From the NCBI GenBank assembly GCA_027858355.1, contig JAQICW010000222.1, positions 1 to 9,580 on the forward strand: a DNA stretch of 9,580 bases, written 5' to 3'. The stretch comes from Desulfobacula sp. GTDB taxonomy: Bacteria; Desulfobacterota; Desulfobacteria; Desulfobacterales; Desulfobacteraceae. The position numbers were made by a program, and so were the translations under genes. Of the stretch, positions 1 through 7,046 are shown one piece after another; within the stretch, counting starts at the first letter, position 1; every line of letters starts with the position of its first letter. The notes beneath the pieces are model-generated. The model had not been told where the DNA came from, did no database searches, and saw nothing but the letters and a program-made list of their open reading frames with translations.

Positions 1-79
1 TCATAATATAGCCTTATATTTTAAATTCGTTTGCATATATCAAAACTAGAATTTTGAGTCAACAACTAAAATAAATACA

Positions 80-108
80 AAAATCCAGCTATGTCTTAGC
101 TGGATTTT
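80..108 (-). terminator. Intrinsic terminator, probably bidirectional
   Basis: A perfect 11-bp inverted repeat (arms 80-90 and 98-108, AAAATCCAGCT / AGCTGGATTTT) encloses a 7-nt loop. Read leftward, the stem ends in a T-run at 83-79 followed by further T-rich sequence. Read rightward, it ends in TTTTAT. Either direction would work, but the genes to the right all read toward it, so its likely job is to end the antiporter/signalling operon. A gene left of the window could use it from the other side. Confidence 0.8.
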
Positions 109-192
109 ATCTATATCATATATAGTGCCTGAACGAAAAGCCAGAAATATAGTTTTTCAATTTTGGTTAGAGACTTGAAACTATCTGAGATC

Positions 193-249
193 GTTTTAGG
201 TTTTAGGATTTAGGTTAAAACTTAAAATCTAAATCCTAAAACTTAAAAC
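193..249. repeat. Long AT-rich inverted repeat built from tandem heptamers
   Basis: Arms 193-216 and 226-249 pair over 24 positions with only two G-U pairs and no mismatch, around a 9-nt loop (217-225). The left arm consists of three tandem 7-mers: GTTTTAG, GTTTTAG and GATTTAG (193-213). The right arm is their inverted counterpart. The structure begins 8 nt after the universal-stress-protein stop codon. It could act as an mRNA 3'-end stabiliser or a weak terminator, or be a copy of a dispersed intergenic repeat. No clean U-tract follows it, so simple termination is less likely than for the hairpin at 80-108. Confidence 0.75.
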
Positions 250-257
250 CGCAAACA

Positions 258-1139
258 CTAAATATTTTTATTACCGGGAATGAGAAGACAGGGAAAAACA
301 GATTTATCAGCGATATTTTTTGAAACAGAACCAACCCATCTCTCCAGAATAGCCGCTTTATCACTGGAACCTAGAATAATCATAGTGGCCTGGTATTCTT
401 TTGCTGCTTTTTCAATTTCCTTTTGCGGATCACCCACATAAACATGGGGTTTAGCGTTGATACCCGCTTCTTCAAGCTCATCACAAAGATCATCCAGTCG
501 TTTTCTTTCAACTTTTCTGACTTTCTGCACTTCATGGGTATCCAGACTTTTTAAGGCGCTTTCCTTTACTACATGCATGATATGAATTTTGCCTATCACC
601 TTTTTCAGGCCTTTAATATATTCAACTGTTTTTTTTCCGGTATCTGACCAGTTGGTAGCAAACAACGGCCGCTCAAACAATTTTTCAGGGACAATATTGT
701 CTTCTATCCTGTGCTTGAAAACTAGAATCGGTATTTCTGTCCGCCGAATCAATTCAGTAACATCAGAACCGGCATATAGCTGTTTCAGTGCTCCTTTATT
801 GGAATGACCAATCACAATCAAATCAGGGAGTTCTTTTTGGGCCACTTTAAGAATTTCAGGAATAAGGGTGGAAACCTCCATATACGCCCCAACTTCCAAA
901 CCCATTTCAAATAAATTCTCAGCCCAGTCAATAAACCGGATATTAGCTGTTTCCTTTAATTTGACCTCTTCTTCCTTAAGATATCCGCTCCCCCTTTTCA
1001 TGGCGACTTTATCTCTTTCAATTACATTTAAAAAGACAACATGCTCAAGGGAAGCGTTTCGAAGTGCTAATAAAGAATTCAGGGCATCATAGCAAAGATC
1101 TTCAAATTTTGTTACAAAAAGCAATTTTCTTATTTCCAT
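258..1139 (-). CDS. Universal stress protein with two tandem UspA domains
   Basis: This 293-residue cytoplasmic protein contains two UspA-type alpha/beta domains, at about residues 4-143 and 157-290. Each starts with a hydrophobic beta strand (KLLFVTKF; PLFATNWS) and ends in a nucleotide-loop-like segment plus a final strand (PILVFKH; PCLLIPG). The ATP motif of the family is G-x2-G-x9-G-S/T. Here both domains keep the first Gly and the final Gly-Ser (GHSNKGALKQLYAGS; GSSDKAAILERWVGS), but the second Gly is Asn or Asp, so ATP binding may be weakened or lost. The ATG is preceded by GGAG (1145-1148) with good spacing. It is the last gene of the antiporter/signalling run, 35 bp after the receiver gene. 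Such proteins usually modulate stress or energy responses through partner binding; its partner is unknown, but the context suggests the adjacent phosphorelay or NhaD. Confidence 0.9.
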   Translation of the reverse strand: MEIRKLLFVTKFEDLCYDALNSLLALRNASLEHVVFLNVIERDKVAMKRGSGYLKEEEVKLKETANIRFIDWAENLFEMGLEVGAYMEVSTLIPEILKVAQKELPDLIVIGHSNKGALKQLYAGSDVTELIRRTEIPILVFKHRIEDNIVPEKLFERPLFATNWSDTGKKTVEYIKGLKKVIGKIHIMHVVKESALKSLDTHEVQKVRKVERKRLDDLCDELEEAGINAKPHVYVGDPQKEIEKAAKEYQATMIILGSSDKAAILERWVGSVSKNIADKSVFPCLLIPGNKNI

Positions 1140-1174
1140 ATAGTCTCCACTCTCAATCTATTTATAAAGATTAA

Positions 1175-1567
1175 TTAACCCAGTTTTTTCTTTATTGCCG
1201 CAACCAGGTCTTCAGGTTCAATCGGTTTTTCAAGATAAATATCAGGTTTGGGAACTTCACCTCCCTGAAATTCATCCAAAACTTTTTGAGATTTCATGAA
1301 AGACTTAAGAGCAATCCCGGTAAACATGATAACGGGTATTTTTTTAAACTCCTCATCTGTTTTTAGTTTGCGATACAATCGAATTCCGCTCCCCCTTGGC
1401 ATCAAAACATCAAGAATCACCAGGTCGGGCTTGTGTTTTTTAATCATTTCCAACCCTTCCACACCATCTTGAGCAACCAAGGGTATATACTGGTTTTCTT
1501 CCAGAACCGTGACAACAAATGATCTGACATCCTGATCATCATCTACCACAAGAACTTTTTTGCTCAT
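1175..1567 (-). CDS. Stand-alone response regulator receiver protein
   Basis: This 130-residue single REC domain has no output domain. The acidic pocket is formed by Asp9-Asp11 (VVDDD), the phospho-acceptor is Asp53 (VILDVLMPRG), the switch Thr is T83 (MFTG) and the conserved Lys is K114 (YLEKP). From Thr to Lys it spans 31 residues, about nine more than in CheY, so the alpha4/beta5 face carries a small insertion (about 88-108, rich in Lys, Gln and Gly). That face is normally where receivers bind partners. A strong Shine-Dalgarno AGGAGGA (complement at 1573-1579) fixes the ATG. It lies 22 bp after the REC-PAS-kinase gene and 35 bp before the universal stress gene. It probably accepts phosphate from one of the two upstream kinases and acts by protein contact rather than DNA binding. 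Confidence 0.93.
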   Translation of the reverse strand: MSKKVLVVDDDQDVRSFVVTVLEENQYIPLVAQDGVEGLEMIKKHKPDLVILDVLMPRGSGIRLYRKLKTDEEFKKIPVIMFTGIALKSFMKSQKVLDEFQGGEVPKPDIYLEKPIEPEDLVAAIKKKLG

Positions 1568-1589
1568 AATTCATCCTCCTTGGTCTTGG

Positions 1590-3125
1590 TCAATTTTTAT
1601 CAACCGTATTTGCTTTTTCATAGGGAAGTTTAATCCTGAATGTGCTTCCATCTCCAGGCCTGGTTTCGGTTTCAATTACACCATTGTGTTCTTCTATGAG
1701 TTTTCCTGTTACAAGGAGCCCCAGGCCTGTCCCCTTTCCACCTTTGGAACTGAACATAGGGTTAAATAATTGTTTTTGAGTATTTTCATCCATCCCGCAG
1801 CCATTGTCTTTGACTTCAAGGCCAAAGTAATTATTGTTATCCACATATGTCCGAATTTTAACTTCATGCTTTTTAGAAGTATCTTCATCCTCAATACAGG
1901 CATCAATGGCATTGTTTACAAGGTTAAGCAAAGAACGATGAATGGTTTGCGGATCAGCCATAACTTCACCGATGCCAGTATCAAATTCCTTTGAAACAAG
2001 AACACCATTTGAACCTGCCATATCGGTAATAAGTTCAATGACTTCATTTACAATATCATTGGGCGAACAGGCTTCAAATGCAGGTTCTCTCTGCTTGGAA
2101 TAAGTCAATAGATCCTGGGTTAAATCTCCTACTCTTTTTATATTTCTCTTTATGGTTGTCCAGCCTGCTTTAAATTTTTCTGTATCATTTTTGCCTATTC
2201 CCACATCCACAACATAACTACCGCCTTTAAGCCCGATGAGAATATTTTTAACATAGTGAGCAAGGCCACTTACCGTCTGCCCCACAGCAGCCAGCCGCTC
2301 CGACTGTACCAATTCCTTTTCAAGTCGTTTGATTTCCGTTAAGTCCTGGAAAAAATTAACGGTTCCGACAAATTCACTCTTTTCATGAAGAACATTGCTT
2401 GTATATCGAACCGGTATCTGTCTACCGTCTTTGGTGTTTATTATATTTTCTCTCCATGGAAACGTATTCTGCTGTTTTCCTTCTTTGGCCTGATTTTTAA
2501 ATATTTTAGCAATTTTAGGGGTATACAGCTCGTCAATGGTCATTTTATTCCTGACGTCTTTTACTGCCTCACCAAACATATTCGCAGCTTCAGGGTTGTA
2601 CACAACAACTTTCCAGTCATGATCAAAGGCAACAATGGCATCAGTGGAACTTTGTATTAATAACCGTTGAAAATCCGACTTTCGACGAATCTCCTGGGTT
2701 GCCTCTGCAATTTTTATTTCAAGATTTTCTGTATATTCTTTAAGTTTTTCTCTGATGGCAATTTTTGCCTTTGCTCGCTCAAGGGCAATGGCTAAGGCCT
2801 CATCCCTGACGGGCTTATTAATAAAGTCACTGGCACCGAACTGCAAAGCTGTGATGGTTGAATCTATATCTCCATGCCCGGTTACAATAATGACTTCTTT
2901 TTCAGGATCAATCTCCTTGATTTTTTTTAACAGCTCAAGACCGTCCATCCCCGGCATTTTTATATCCGTCACCACAATATCAGGGGTTTCAGCTTTAAAA
3001 ACTTCAAGTCCCTGCTCGCCGCTATAGGCTGTAACTATTTCATACCCGTCGCTTCGGAGAGACATGGAGAGTAGTTTGACAATAATCTCTTCATCATCAA
3101 CAATTAATATCTTATTGGCTGACAT
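1590..3125 (-). CDS. Hybrid sensor kinase: N-terminal receiver, PAS domain, histidine kinase
   Basis: This 511-residue soluble protein has no membrane segment. REC domain, residues 4-120: acidic pair D10-D11, phospho-acceptor D54 (VVTDIKMPG), T82, K104. A charged, probably coiled-coil linker spans about 108-150. PAS domain at about 152-265 (STDAIVAFDHD start, FFQDLTE end). Dimerisation/H-box at 272-345 with H290 (SGLAHYVKNIL), then an HATPase domain at about 390-502: N-box NLVNNAID (N404/N405), G1 DNGCGM (D440), F-box LFNPMFSSK and G2 GKGTGLGL. The residue after His is Tyr, not the usual Glu/Asp. With REC in front, the protein can receive phosphate from the 687-residue kinase and then signal through its own kinase core. 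The gap from the upstream gene is only 11 bp, and its ribosome site overlaps that gene's stop, suggesting translational coupling. Confidence 0.93.
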   Translation of the reverse strand: MSANKILIVDDEEIIVKLLSMSLRSDGYEIVTAYSGEQGLEVFKAETPDIVVTDIKMPGMDGLELLKKIKEIDPEKEVIIVTGHGDIDSTITALQFGASDFINKPVRDEALAIALERAKAKIAIREKLKEYTENLEIKIAEATQEIRRKSDFQRLLIQSSTDAIVAFDHDWKVVVYNPEAANMFGEAVKDVRNKMTIDELYTPKIAKIFKNQAKEGKQQNTFPWRENIINTKDGRQIPVRYTSNVLHEKSEFVGTVNFFQDLTEIKRLEKELVQSERLAAVGQTVSGLAHYVKNILIGLKGGSYVVDVGIGKNDTEKFKAGWTTIKRNIKRVGDLTQDLLTYSKQREPAFEACSPNDIVNEVIELITDMAGSNGVLVSKEFDTGIGEVMADPQTIHRSLLNLVNNAIDACIEDEDTSKKHEVKIRTYVDNNNYFGLEVKDNGCGMDENTQKQLFNPMFSSKGGKGTGLGLLVTGKLIEEHNGVIETETRPGDGSTFRIKLPYEKANTVDKN

Positions 3126-3133
3126 AATTTATT

Positions 3134-3139
3134 TCCCTA
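3134..3139 (-). promoter_or_regulatory. Ribosome binding site overlapping the upstream stop codon
   Basis: The AGGGA complement (3134-3138) shares bases with the TAG stop of the preceding kinase gene (3137-3139) and lies 8 nt before the ATG of the REC-PAS-kinase gene. This arrangement favours re-initiation by ribosomes finishing the first gene and would keep the two kinases at a fixed ratio. The coupling is an inference from spacing. Confidence 0.6.
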
Positions 3140-5200
3140 TTCAATAGCCGGAAACTTGATTATAAATGTAGCACCTTTCCCATACTCAGTTATTATATCA
3201 ATGGTCCCTTTGTAATCTTTTATTATTCCAAAACTGATACTGGTCCCAAGGCCGGTCCCCTTACCCGTTTCCTTTGTAGTGAAAAATGGTTCAAAGATCT
3301 TTGATTTCACCTCATCAGTCATGCCAATCCCCGTATCAGAAACTTCGATCACGACCTGGCCTTCTTTTGCATATGTTTTGATGGAAAGATTTTTCTCAGT
3401 CAAAGCATCTTGTTTTTCAGCTTTTTCATCCATGGAATCAATGGCATTGGTCACAAGATTAATAAATACCTGCTCCAGGCGATTATGCTCGGCCCGGATT
3501 TCAGGAATCTCAGGGTCAAGGTCAAGATTCACATTTATGGAATGAACTGTCAGTTGATGACCAAGTACCTTGAATACATCATTGATGGGTTCATTAATCA
3601 CTAATTTTTTTAGGTCTCTTTCAGACTGTCTTGCAAAATCCCTGACATGTTTAATAACACCGGCAGCTCTGGCAACATTATCAATAATATCACTGGCCAT
3701 GATAACCAGTTCGTCATCAGGAATACGAATTCCTTTTTTGATCATTTTCAGAATCAAATCTGAGCAAATCTGTATCACATTCAATGGCTGGTTGATTTCA
3801 TGGGCCATGCCGGCCGCCATGGTGCCCAAGGTAGCCAGTTTTCCAGCCTGGATCAGCTGGGTCTCTTTTTCAACGCTTTCCGTGATATCCGTTGCTGAAG
3901 CAATCAGGACATCCCTGTGACTATATGTCGTATTTACAACCTTGACATTAACAAAAAATGAGGTCTTATCTTTTTTAAAATGCTTTTTCTTGATGAAAAG
4001 CATTGCTTTGTCTTCAGCAAGTTCTTTCAGGACTCCTTTAATAGTTTCATCAGATGTATCCCCAATGTCAAGAAAAGATGATCCTAAAAGTTCTGTTTTT
4101 GTATATCCATATTCTTCTTCCACACGACGATTAATATCCAGGATCTCTAAGGTCTGGTGATCGATAATAAAAATCGGATTTGGATTATTATTAAACAATG
4201 ACCGATATTTTTCTTCTGATTTTTTATATTTATCATAGAGAGTGGATAGTTCTTTGTCCTGGAGCTCAATCTCTTCATGGGCTTTTTTGTCTTCTGTGAT
4301 ATCTTTTAATGTCTCTATGGCACCCATTATCTTGCCATCTGGAGATTTTATGGGGGCGGCTGTAAAAAAAATCCATTTTCCATCTTTCCCAAGATGAGGA
4401 AAAAACTCTTCAGCTTCATAAGCCTCATTAATCAAGCCTGATTTTCTCCAGGAGGAACCATAATATTTTGATACATCCTCTTCAGACATTCCGCCAACGA
4501 TGACATCTGCCATGGTCGGTCTCTTTGCAGACCTGAAAGGCACCCACTGCCGGTCTGTTCCCACCAGCTCATAGGCATTATGCCCTGTCAGTTGTTCACA
4601 GGCCCTGTTCCAGTGGGTAAGAATATGTTCATTATTGATAATAAAGGTTGGAATCATGCTGCCCTGAATAATTTGGGACAGCTCTTTTTCCATCTCAATC
4701 AGATCTTCTCTTTCATTTTTCAGGTATCTGTTCTCTTCCTCGGCATTTTCTTGCACGGTAAGGGCAAACTGATCAAATAGTCTTACAATTTCATGTTTCT
4801 CAGTCTTATCCGAGTGAATTTTTCTTTTAATGGTCAGTCTTTTTTCTTCTGATTTTAAAAAATTTAAAAATGAACTGCCCCTGTAGGCATCAAGGTCAAT
4901 AATGCTGACATGTTCAGTGTTCACCTTTTCCAGTATACAACTCAATATTTCATCATTTTTTAATTTTAAAATGACATCAATATCTGAAAGATTACAAACC
5001 TCACTATAATCCATGGTTGTAAATACTCCCATTTCCTGGGCATATTTAATCCCTTCAACCTGGGTTAAGGTATCTGCAACAACCTGAACCTTAAGATCCA
5101 GGTCTTTTAATCCGGGTCCCAGCAGTATTTCAAGGATTTGTTTACATGGACTGTTTCCACCGATTATGGCTATTTTTAATCCTTTAAGATCAATATTCAT
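3137..5200 (-). CDS. PAS histidine kinase with Rossmann-like N-terminal domain
   Basis: This 687-residue protein is predicted to be cytoplasmic, with no signal peptide or membrane helices. Residues 8-125 look like a Rossmann nucleotide-binding domain: first strand and glycine turn [12 protein letters not shown], a second strand VQVVADT ending in Asp, then a helix and strands ([27 protein letters not shown]). A linker helix (about 130-178) leads to PAS1 (about 175-305, closing with ETLKDITE) and PAS2 (about 328-442, closing with SATDITE). The kinase core has H467 ([10 protein letters not shown]), N-box N581/N585 (NLVTNAID), G1 DTGIGM (D622), F-box FEPFFTTK and G2 GKGTGLG. It is a complete and plausibly active HisKA/HATPase kinase. 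An AGGAGG at 5212-5217 (complement) sits a rather long 11 nt before the ATG. It follows the antiporter gene by 48 bp. Likely ligands for the front domain are NAD(P)(H) or a related nucleotide, but this is inferred from fold-like pattern only. Confidence 0.92.
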   Translation of the reverse strand: MNIDLKGLKIAIIGGNSPCKQILEILLGPGLKDLDLKVQVVADTLTQVEGIKYAQEMGVFTTMDYSEVCNLSDIDVILKLKNDEILSCILEKVNTEHVSIIDLDAYRGSSFLNFLKSEEKRLTIKRKIHSDKTEKHEIVRLFDQFALTVQENAEEENRYLKNEREDLIEMEKELSQIIQGSMIPTFIINNEHILTHWNRACEQLTGHNAYELVGTDRQWVPFRSAKRPTMADVIVGGMSEEDVSKYYGSSWRKSGLINEAYEAEEFFPHLGKDGKWIFFTAAPIKSPDGKIMGAIETLKDITEDKKAHEEIELQDKELSTLYDKYKKSEEKYRSLFNNNPNPIFIIDHQTLEILDINRRVEEEYGYTKTELLGSSFLDIGDTSDETIKGVLKELAEDKAMLFIKKKHFKKDKTSFFVNVKVVNTTYSHRDVLIASATDITESVEKETQLIQAGKLATLGTMAAGMAHEINQPLNVIQICSDLILKMIKKGIRIPDDELVIMASDIIDNVARAAGVIKHVRDFARQSERDLKKLVINEPINDVFKVLGHQLTVHSINVNLDLDPEIPEIRAEHNRLEQVFINLVTNAIDSMDEKAEKQDALTEKNLSIKTYAKEGQVVIEVSDTGIGMTDEVKSKIFEPFFTTKETGKGTGLGTSISFGIIKDYKGTIDIITEYGKGATFIIKFPAIE

Positions 5201-5248
5201 TGGGCTTGTTTCCTCCTGTTCAATCCATTAATTCCTGCAACCAATATA

Positions 5249-6760
5249 TTAAAAGAAAATAAAGGTTACAATAACAAAGGTTGGAATTAAAAAGATTAAA
5301 GAATATTTTAAGATATAGCCAAAAAAACTGGGCATTGGTGTTCCTGCCTCTGACGCTATGGATCGAACCATAAAATTGGGTGCATTCCCAATATAACTAC
5401 AGGCGCCAAAAAAGACAGCTCCCGTTGAAATCGCCTTAAGATAAATCGCATTTTCCGTCATCAACAATGGAACAGCTTGGCTTTCCGCCATACCGGCATA
5501 AAAGCTGCCAAGGGCTGTATTAAAAAAGGTCAGATAGGTTGGCGCATTATCCAGGAAAGCAGATAGCATCCCGGTCACCCAGAAATAGTGAACCGGTTCT
5601 TTTACTGCATTGATAAGAAATGCGAACGCGCCATTCGATCCTGCTTTAAGCAATAGCAGACAGGGAACCATGGTAATGAAAATTCCGATAAACAGATAGG
5701 CAACTTCTATTATCGGAAACCATGAAAATTCATTTTCTTCCCTGAGAACCCCTGGTGTCGCCATAAGAGAACCGATCCCAAAAATGATGAGAAGTCCGTC
5801 TCTGAGCCAATCCTGGACAGGCCTGTGAATACCTAAGGTTGAAATTTCCCCCAAATCAATGATGCCGCTCATTAAAACAGCACCCACTACACCCCCCAGA
5901 AACAGAAAATTATAGGTTCCGACCAGGCGCAGGGGCTTTTTCTCTCCATCATCCGGAGTTTTTACCCCTTCCTTTTTGTAATAATAGGTATCAAGGATAA
6001 AATAAATTACCAGCAGAATAATGGATGTGACGAGCATATGGGGTAGAATATTAAAGGTCCAGAAAAAACTGACACCATGGAGAAATCCTAAAAACAGCGG
6101 CGGATCACCAAGAGGCGTCAATGATCCACCAATATTGGCCACCAGAAAAATAAAAAATACCACTATAAAGGTTTTATTCTTTCGATGCGCATTTGCCCGC
6201 AACAATGGCCGGATCAAGAGCATGGCAGCCCCTGTGGTCCCCATCCAGGAGGCAAGGATGGTACCGATCAGGATGATAATCGTGTTAACAACAGGAGTCC
6301 CTCTTAATGTCCCTTTCAGCAGAATACCGCCGGAAATGGTAAACAACGCCCACAAAAGAATAATAAAGGGGATATAGTCTACCAGAATAATGTGAAGAAT
6401 TTCATAAACGGCAATGCCTTTATAAACATAAACAAAGGGAAGAGCAAGACAGGCTGCCCAGAATGCAGAAATCTTACCAAAATGATGGTGCCAGAAATTT
6501 TCCGCTATCAAAGGCAGCAGAGCTATGGATAACAACATAAATGCAAAGGGAATACAGCTATACAAAGGCAGCATCTCCCCTAAATTCACATGACCCTGTG
6601 CACCCTTGTCCTGTGAGTGGTCTGAAGCGACTTCAGCATGGTCACCAGCTTCAAGAGTGTTATGAGTTTTTTTATCAGATTGATCTTTGGCAGCAGCAGG
6701 TGCTAAAGAAATGAATAAAACCAACAATATTATTAACAATGCCAGCTTGTCCAATTTCAT
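5249..6760 (-). CDS. nhaD: NhaD-type Na+/H+ antiporter
   Basis: This 503-residue inner-membrane protein is predicted to exchange Na+ for H+. Residues 1-24 form a signal-peptide-like hydrophobic start, followed by a soluble segment (25-60) with four His and many acidic residues, then about 11-12 membrane segments. Hallmarks of the NhaD family within the ion-transporter superfamily are ASWMGTTGAAMLLIRP (170-185), NIGGSLTPLGDPPLFLGFL (209-227), FLDNAPTYLTFFN (402-414) and YIGNAPNFM (456-464); the paired Asn/Asp/Pro motifs lie in the presumed ion path. AGGAAGGAA stands 7 nt upstream of the ATG (complement 6768-6776). It is the first gene of the left operon, with a candidate promoter at 6898-6926. 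The neighbouring Na+-pumping decarboxylase gives it a natural partner. Substrate direction and Na+ versus Li+ preference cannot be read from sequence. Citrate- or arsenite-type carriers of the same superfamily are the main alternative, but the LTPLGDPPLFLGFL signature favours NhaD. Confidence 0.9.
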   Translation of the reverse strand: MKLDKLALLIILLVLFISLAPAAAKDQSDKKTHNTLEAGDHAEVASDHSQDKGAQGHVNLGEMLPLYSCIPFAFMLLSIALLPLIAENFWHHHFGKISAFWAACLALPFVYVYKGIAVYEILHIILVDYIPFIILLWALFTISGGILLKGTLRGTPVVNTIIILIGTILASWMGTTGAAMLLIRPLLRANAHRKNKTFIVVFFIFLVANIGGSLTPLGDPPLFLGFLHGVSFFWTFNILPHMLVTSIILLVIYFILDTYYYKKEGVKTPDDGEKKPLRLVGTYNFLFLGGVVGAVLMSGIIDLGEISTLGIHRPVQDWLRDGLLIIFGIGSLMATPGVLREENEFSWFPIIEVAYLFIGIFITMVPCLLLLKAGSNGAFAFLINAVKEPVHYFWVTGMLSAFLDNAPTYLTFFNTALGSFYAGMAESQAVPLLMTENAIYLKAISTGAVFFGACSYIGNAPNFMVRSIASEAGTPMPSFFGYILKYSLIFLIPTFVIVTFIFF

Positions 6761-6897
6761 TGATTCTTTCCTTCCTGATTATTTTGGCTGTAACGCAACC
6801 TTATAAATATCTATTTGCATTGCACAATCCATGCTAATTTGTAATTTTGCTTTGGTCTTTCTATAAAATATTCCAAATCCTCAAAGCAAAATATTGT

Positions 6898-6926
6898 AAA
6901 TTATTTAATTTAAATCAGAAAGTCAA
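6898..6926 (-). promoter_or_regulatory. Candidate sigma70-type promoter for the nhaD operon
   Basis: On the minus strand TTGACT (complement 6921-6926) is separated by exactly 17 nt from TAATTT (complement 6898-6903), matching five of six -35 and four of six -10 consensus bases. It leaves an untranslated leader of roughly 130 nt before the nhaD ATG. The region is AT-rich, so chance matches are possible. A second, weaker match lies nearer the gene (TATAGA, complement 6860-6865). Confidence 0.45.
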
Positions 6927-6955
6927 GGCTAAATCAGAGACTTAAAATGGTGTCT

Positions 6956-6980
6956 TAGGGATGGCTGGATTTGAACCAGC
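6956..6980 (-). pseudogene. tRNA 3'-end relic (T-arm plus acceptor half)
   Basis: Read on the minus strand, 6980-6964 is a perfect T-arm: stem GCTGG, seven-base loop TTCAAAT with the invariant TTC and A, and stem CCAGC. It is followed directly by CATCCCT and A, which fit a 7-nt acceptor strand and discriminator. No CCA is encoded directly after. The matching 5' acceptor strand (AGGGATG) does not occur in the preceding 90 nt and no proper anticodon arm can be built, so it is not an intact tRNA. It may be a decayed tRNA or the fragment left by an element that integrated into a tRNA 3' end. A chance T-arm is the alternative. Confidence 0.4.
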
Positions 6981-6988
6981 GAGAACTT

Positions 6989-7032
6989 GTACCCCGGAGG
7001 GGAACCTATTGAATAAAAACCCTATACCCTCC
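6989..7032. repeat. Two competing GC-rich inverted repeats
   Basis: CCCC-GGA-GGGG (6992-7002), extended by GT/AC at 6989-6990 and 7004-7005 around one A-A mismatch, makes a tight hairpin. The same GGAGGG (6996-7001) can instead pair with CCCTCC (7027-7032) across a 25-nt AT-rich loop. The two structures are mutually exclusive. They lie between 15 and 58 nt after the ABM gene stop. No U-tract follows either of them, so a standard intrinsic terminator is not supported; they may mark the 3' end of the decarboxylase transcript or belong to the adjacent tRNA-like relic. Confidence 0.4.
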
Positions 7033-7046
7033 TAACTGGTAAAAAC

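Larger units (their letters stand above)
6761..7046. other. Inter-operon gap without a convincing gene
   Basis: These 286 bp separate the decarboxylase operon from the nhaD operon. The half nearest nhaD (6761-6955) is AT-rich and holds the candidate promoter and leader. The other half (6956-7046) is more GC-rich and holds the tRNA-like T-arm and the inverted repeats. I see no open reading frame with a plausible start and ribosome site in it. Confidence 0.7.

Noticed and set aside
1..257. CRISPR array in the repeat-rich left end
   Set aside because: The 7-nt tandem units are far too short, have no spacers and form a palindrome; no cas genes are nearby.
5201..5248. Terminator or promoter between nhaD and the first kinase
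   Set aside because: The 48-bp gap shows no stem with a T-run and no convincing -35/-10 pair, only a Shine-Dalgarno sequence; read-through is more likely.
6956..7046. Intact tRNA, selenocysteine tRNA or tmRNA
   Set aside because: A TTCAA stretch and a GC hairpin tempted a tRNA-Sec reading, but no 5' acceptor strand, D-arm or anticodon stem pairs properly, and the typical tmRNA 5' end is absent.
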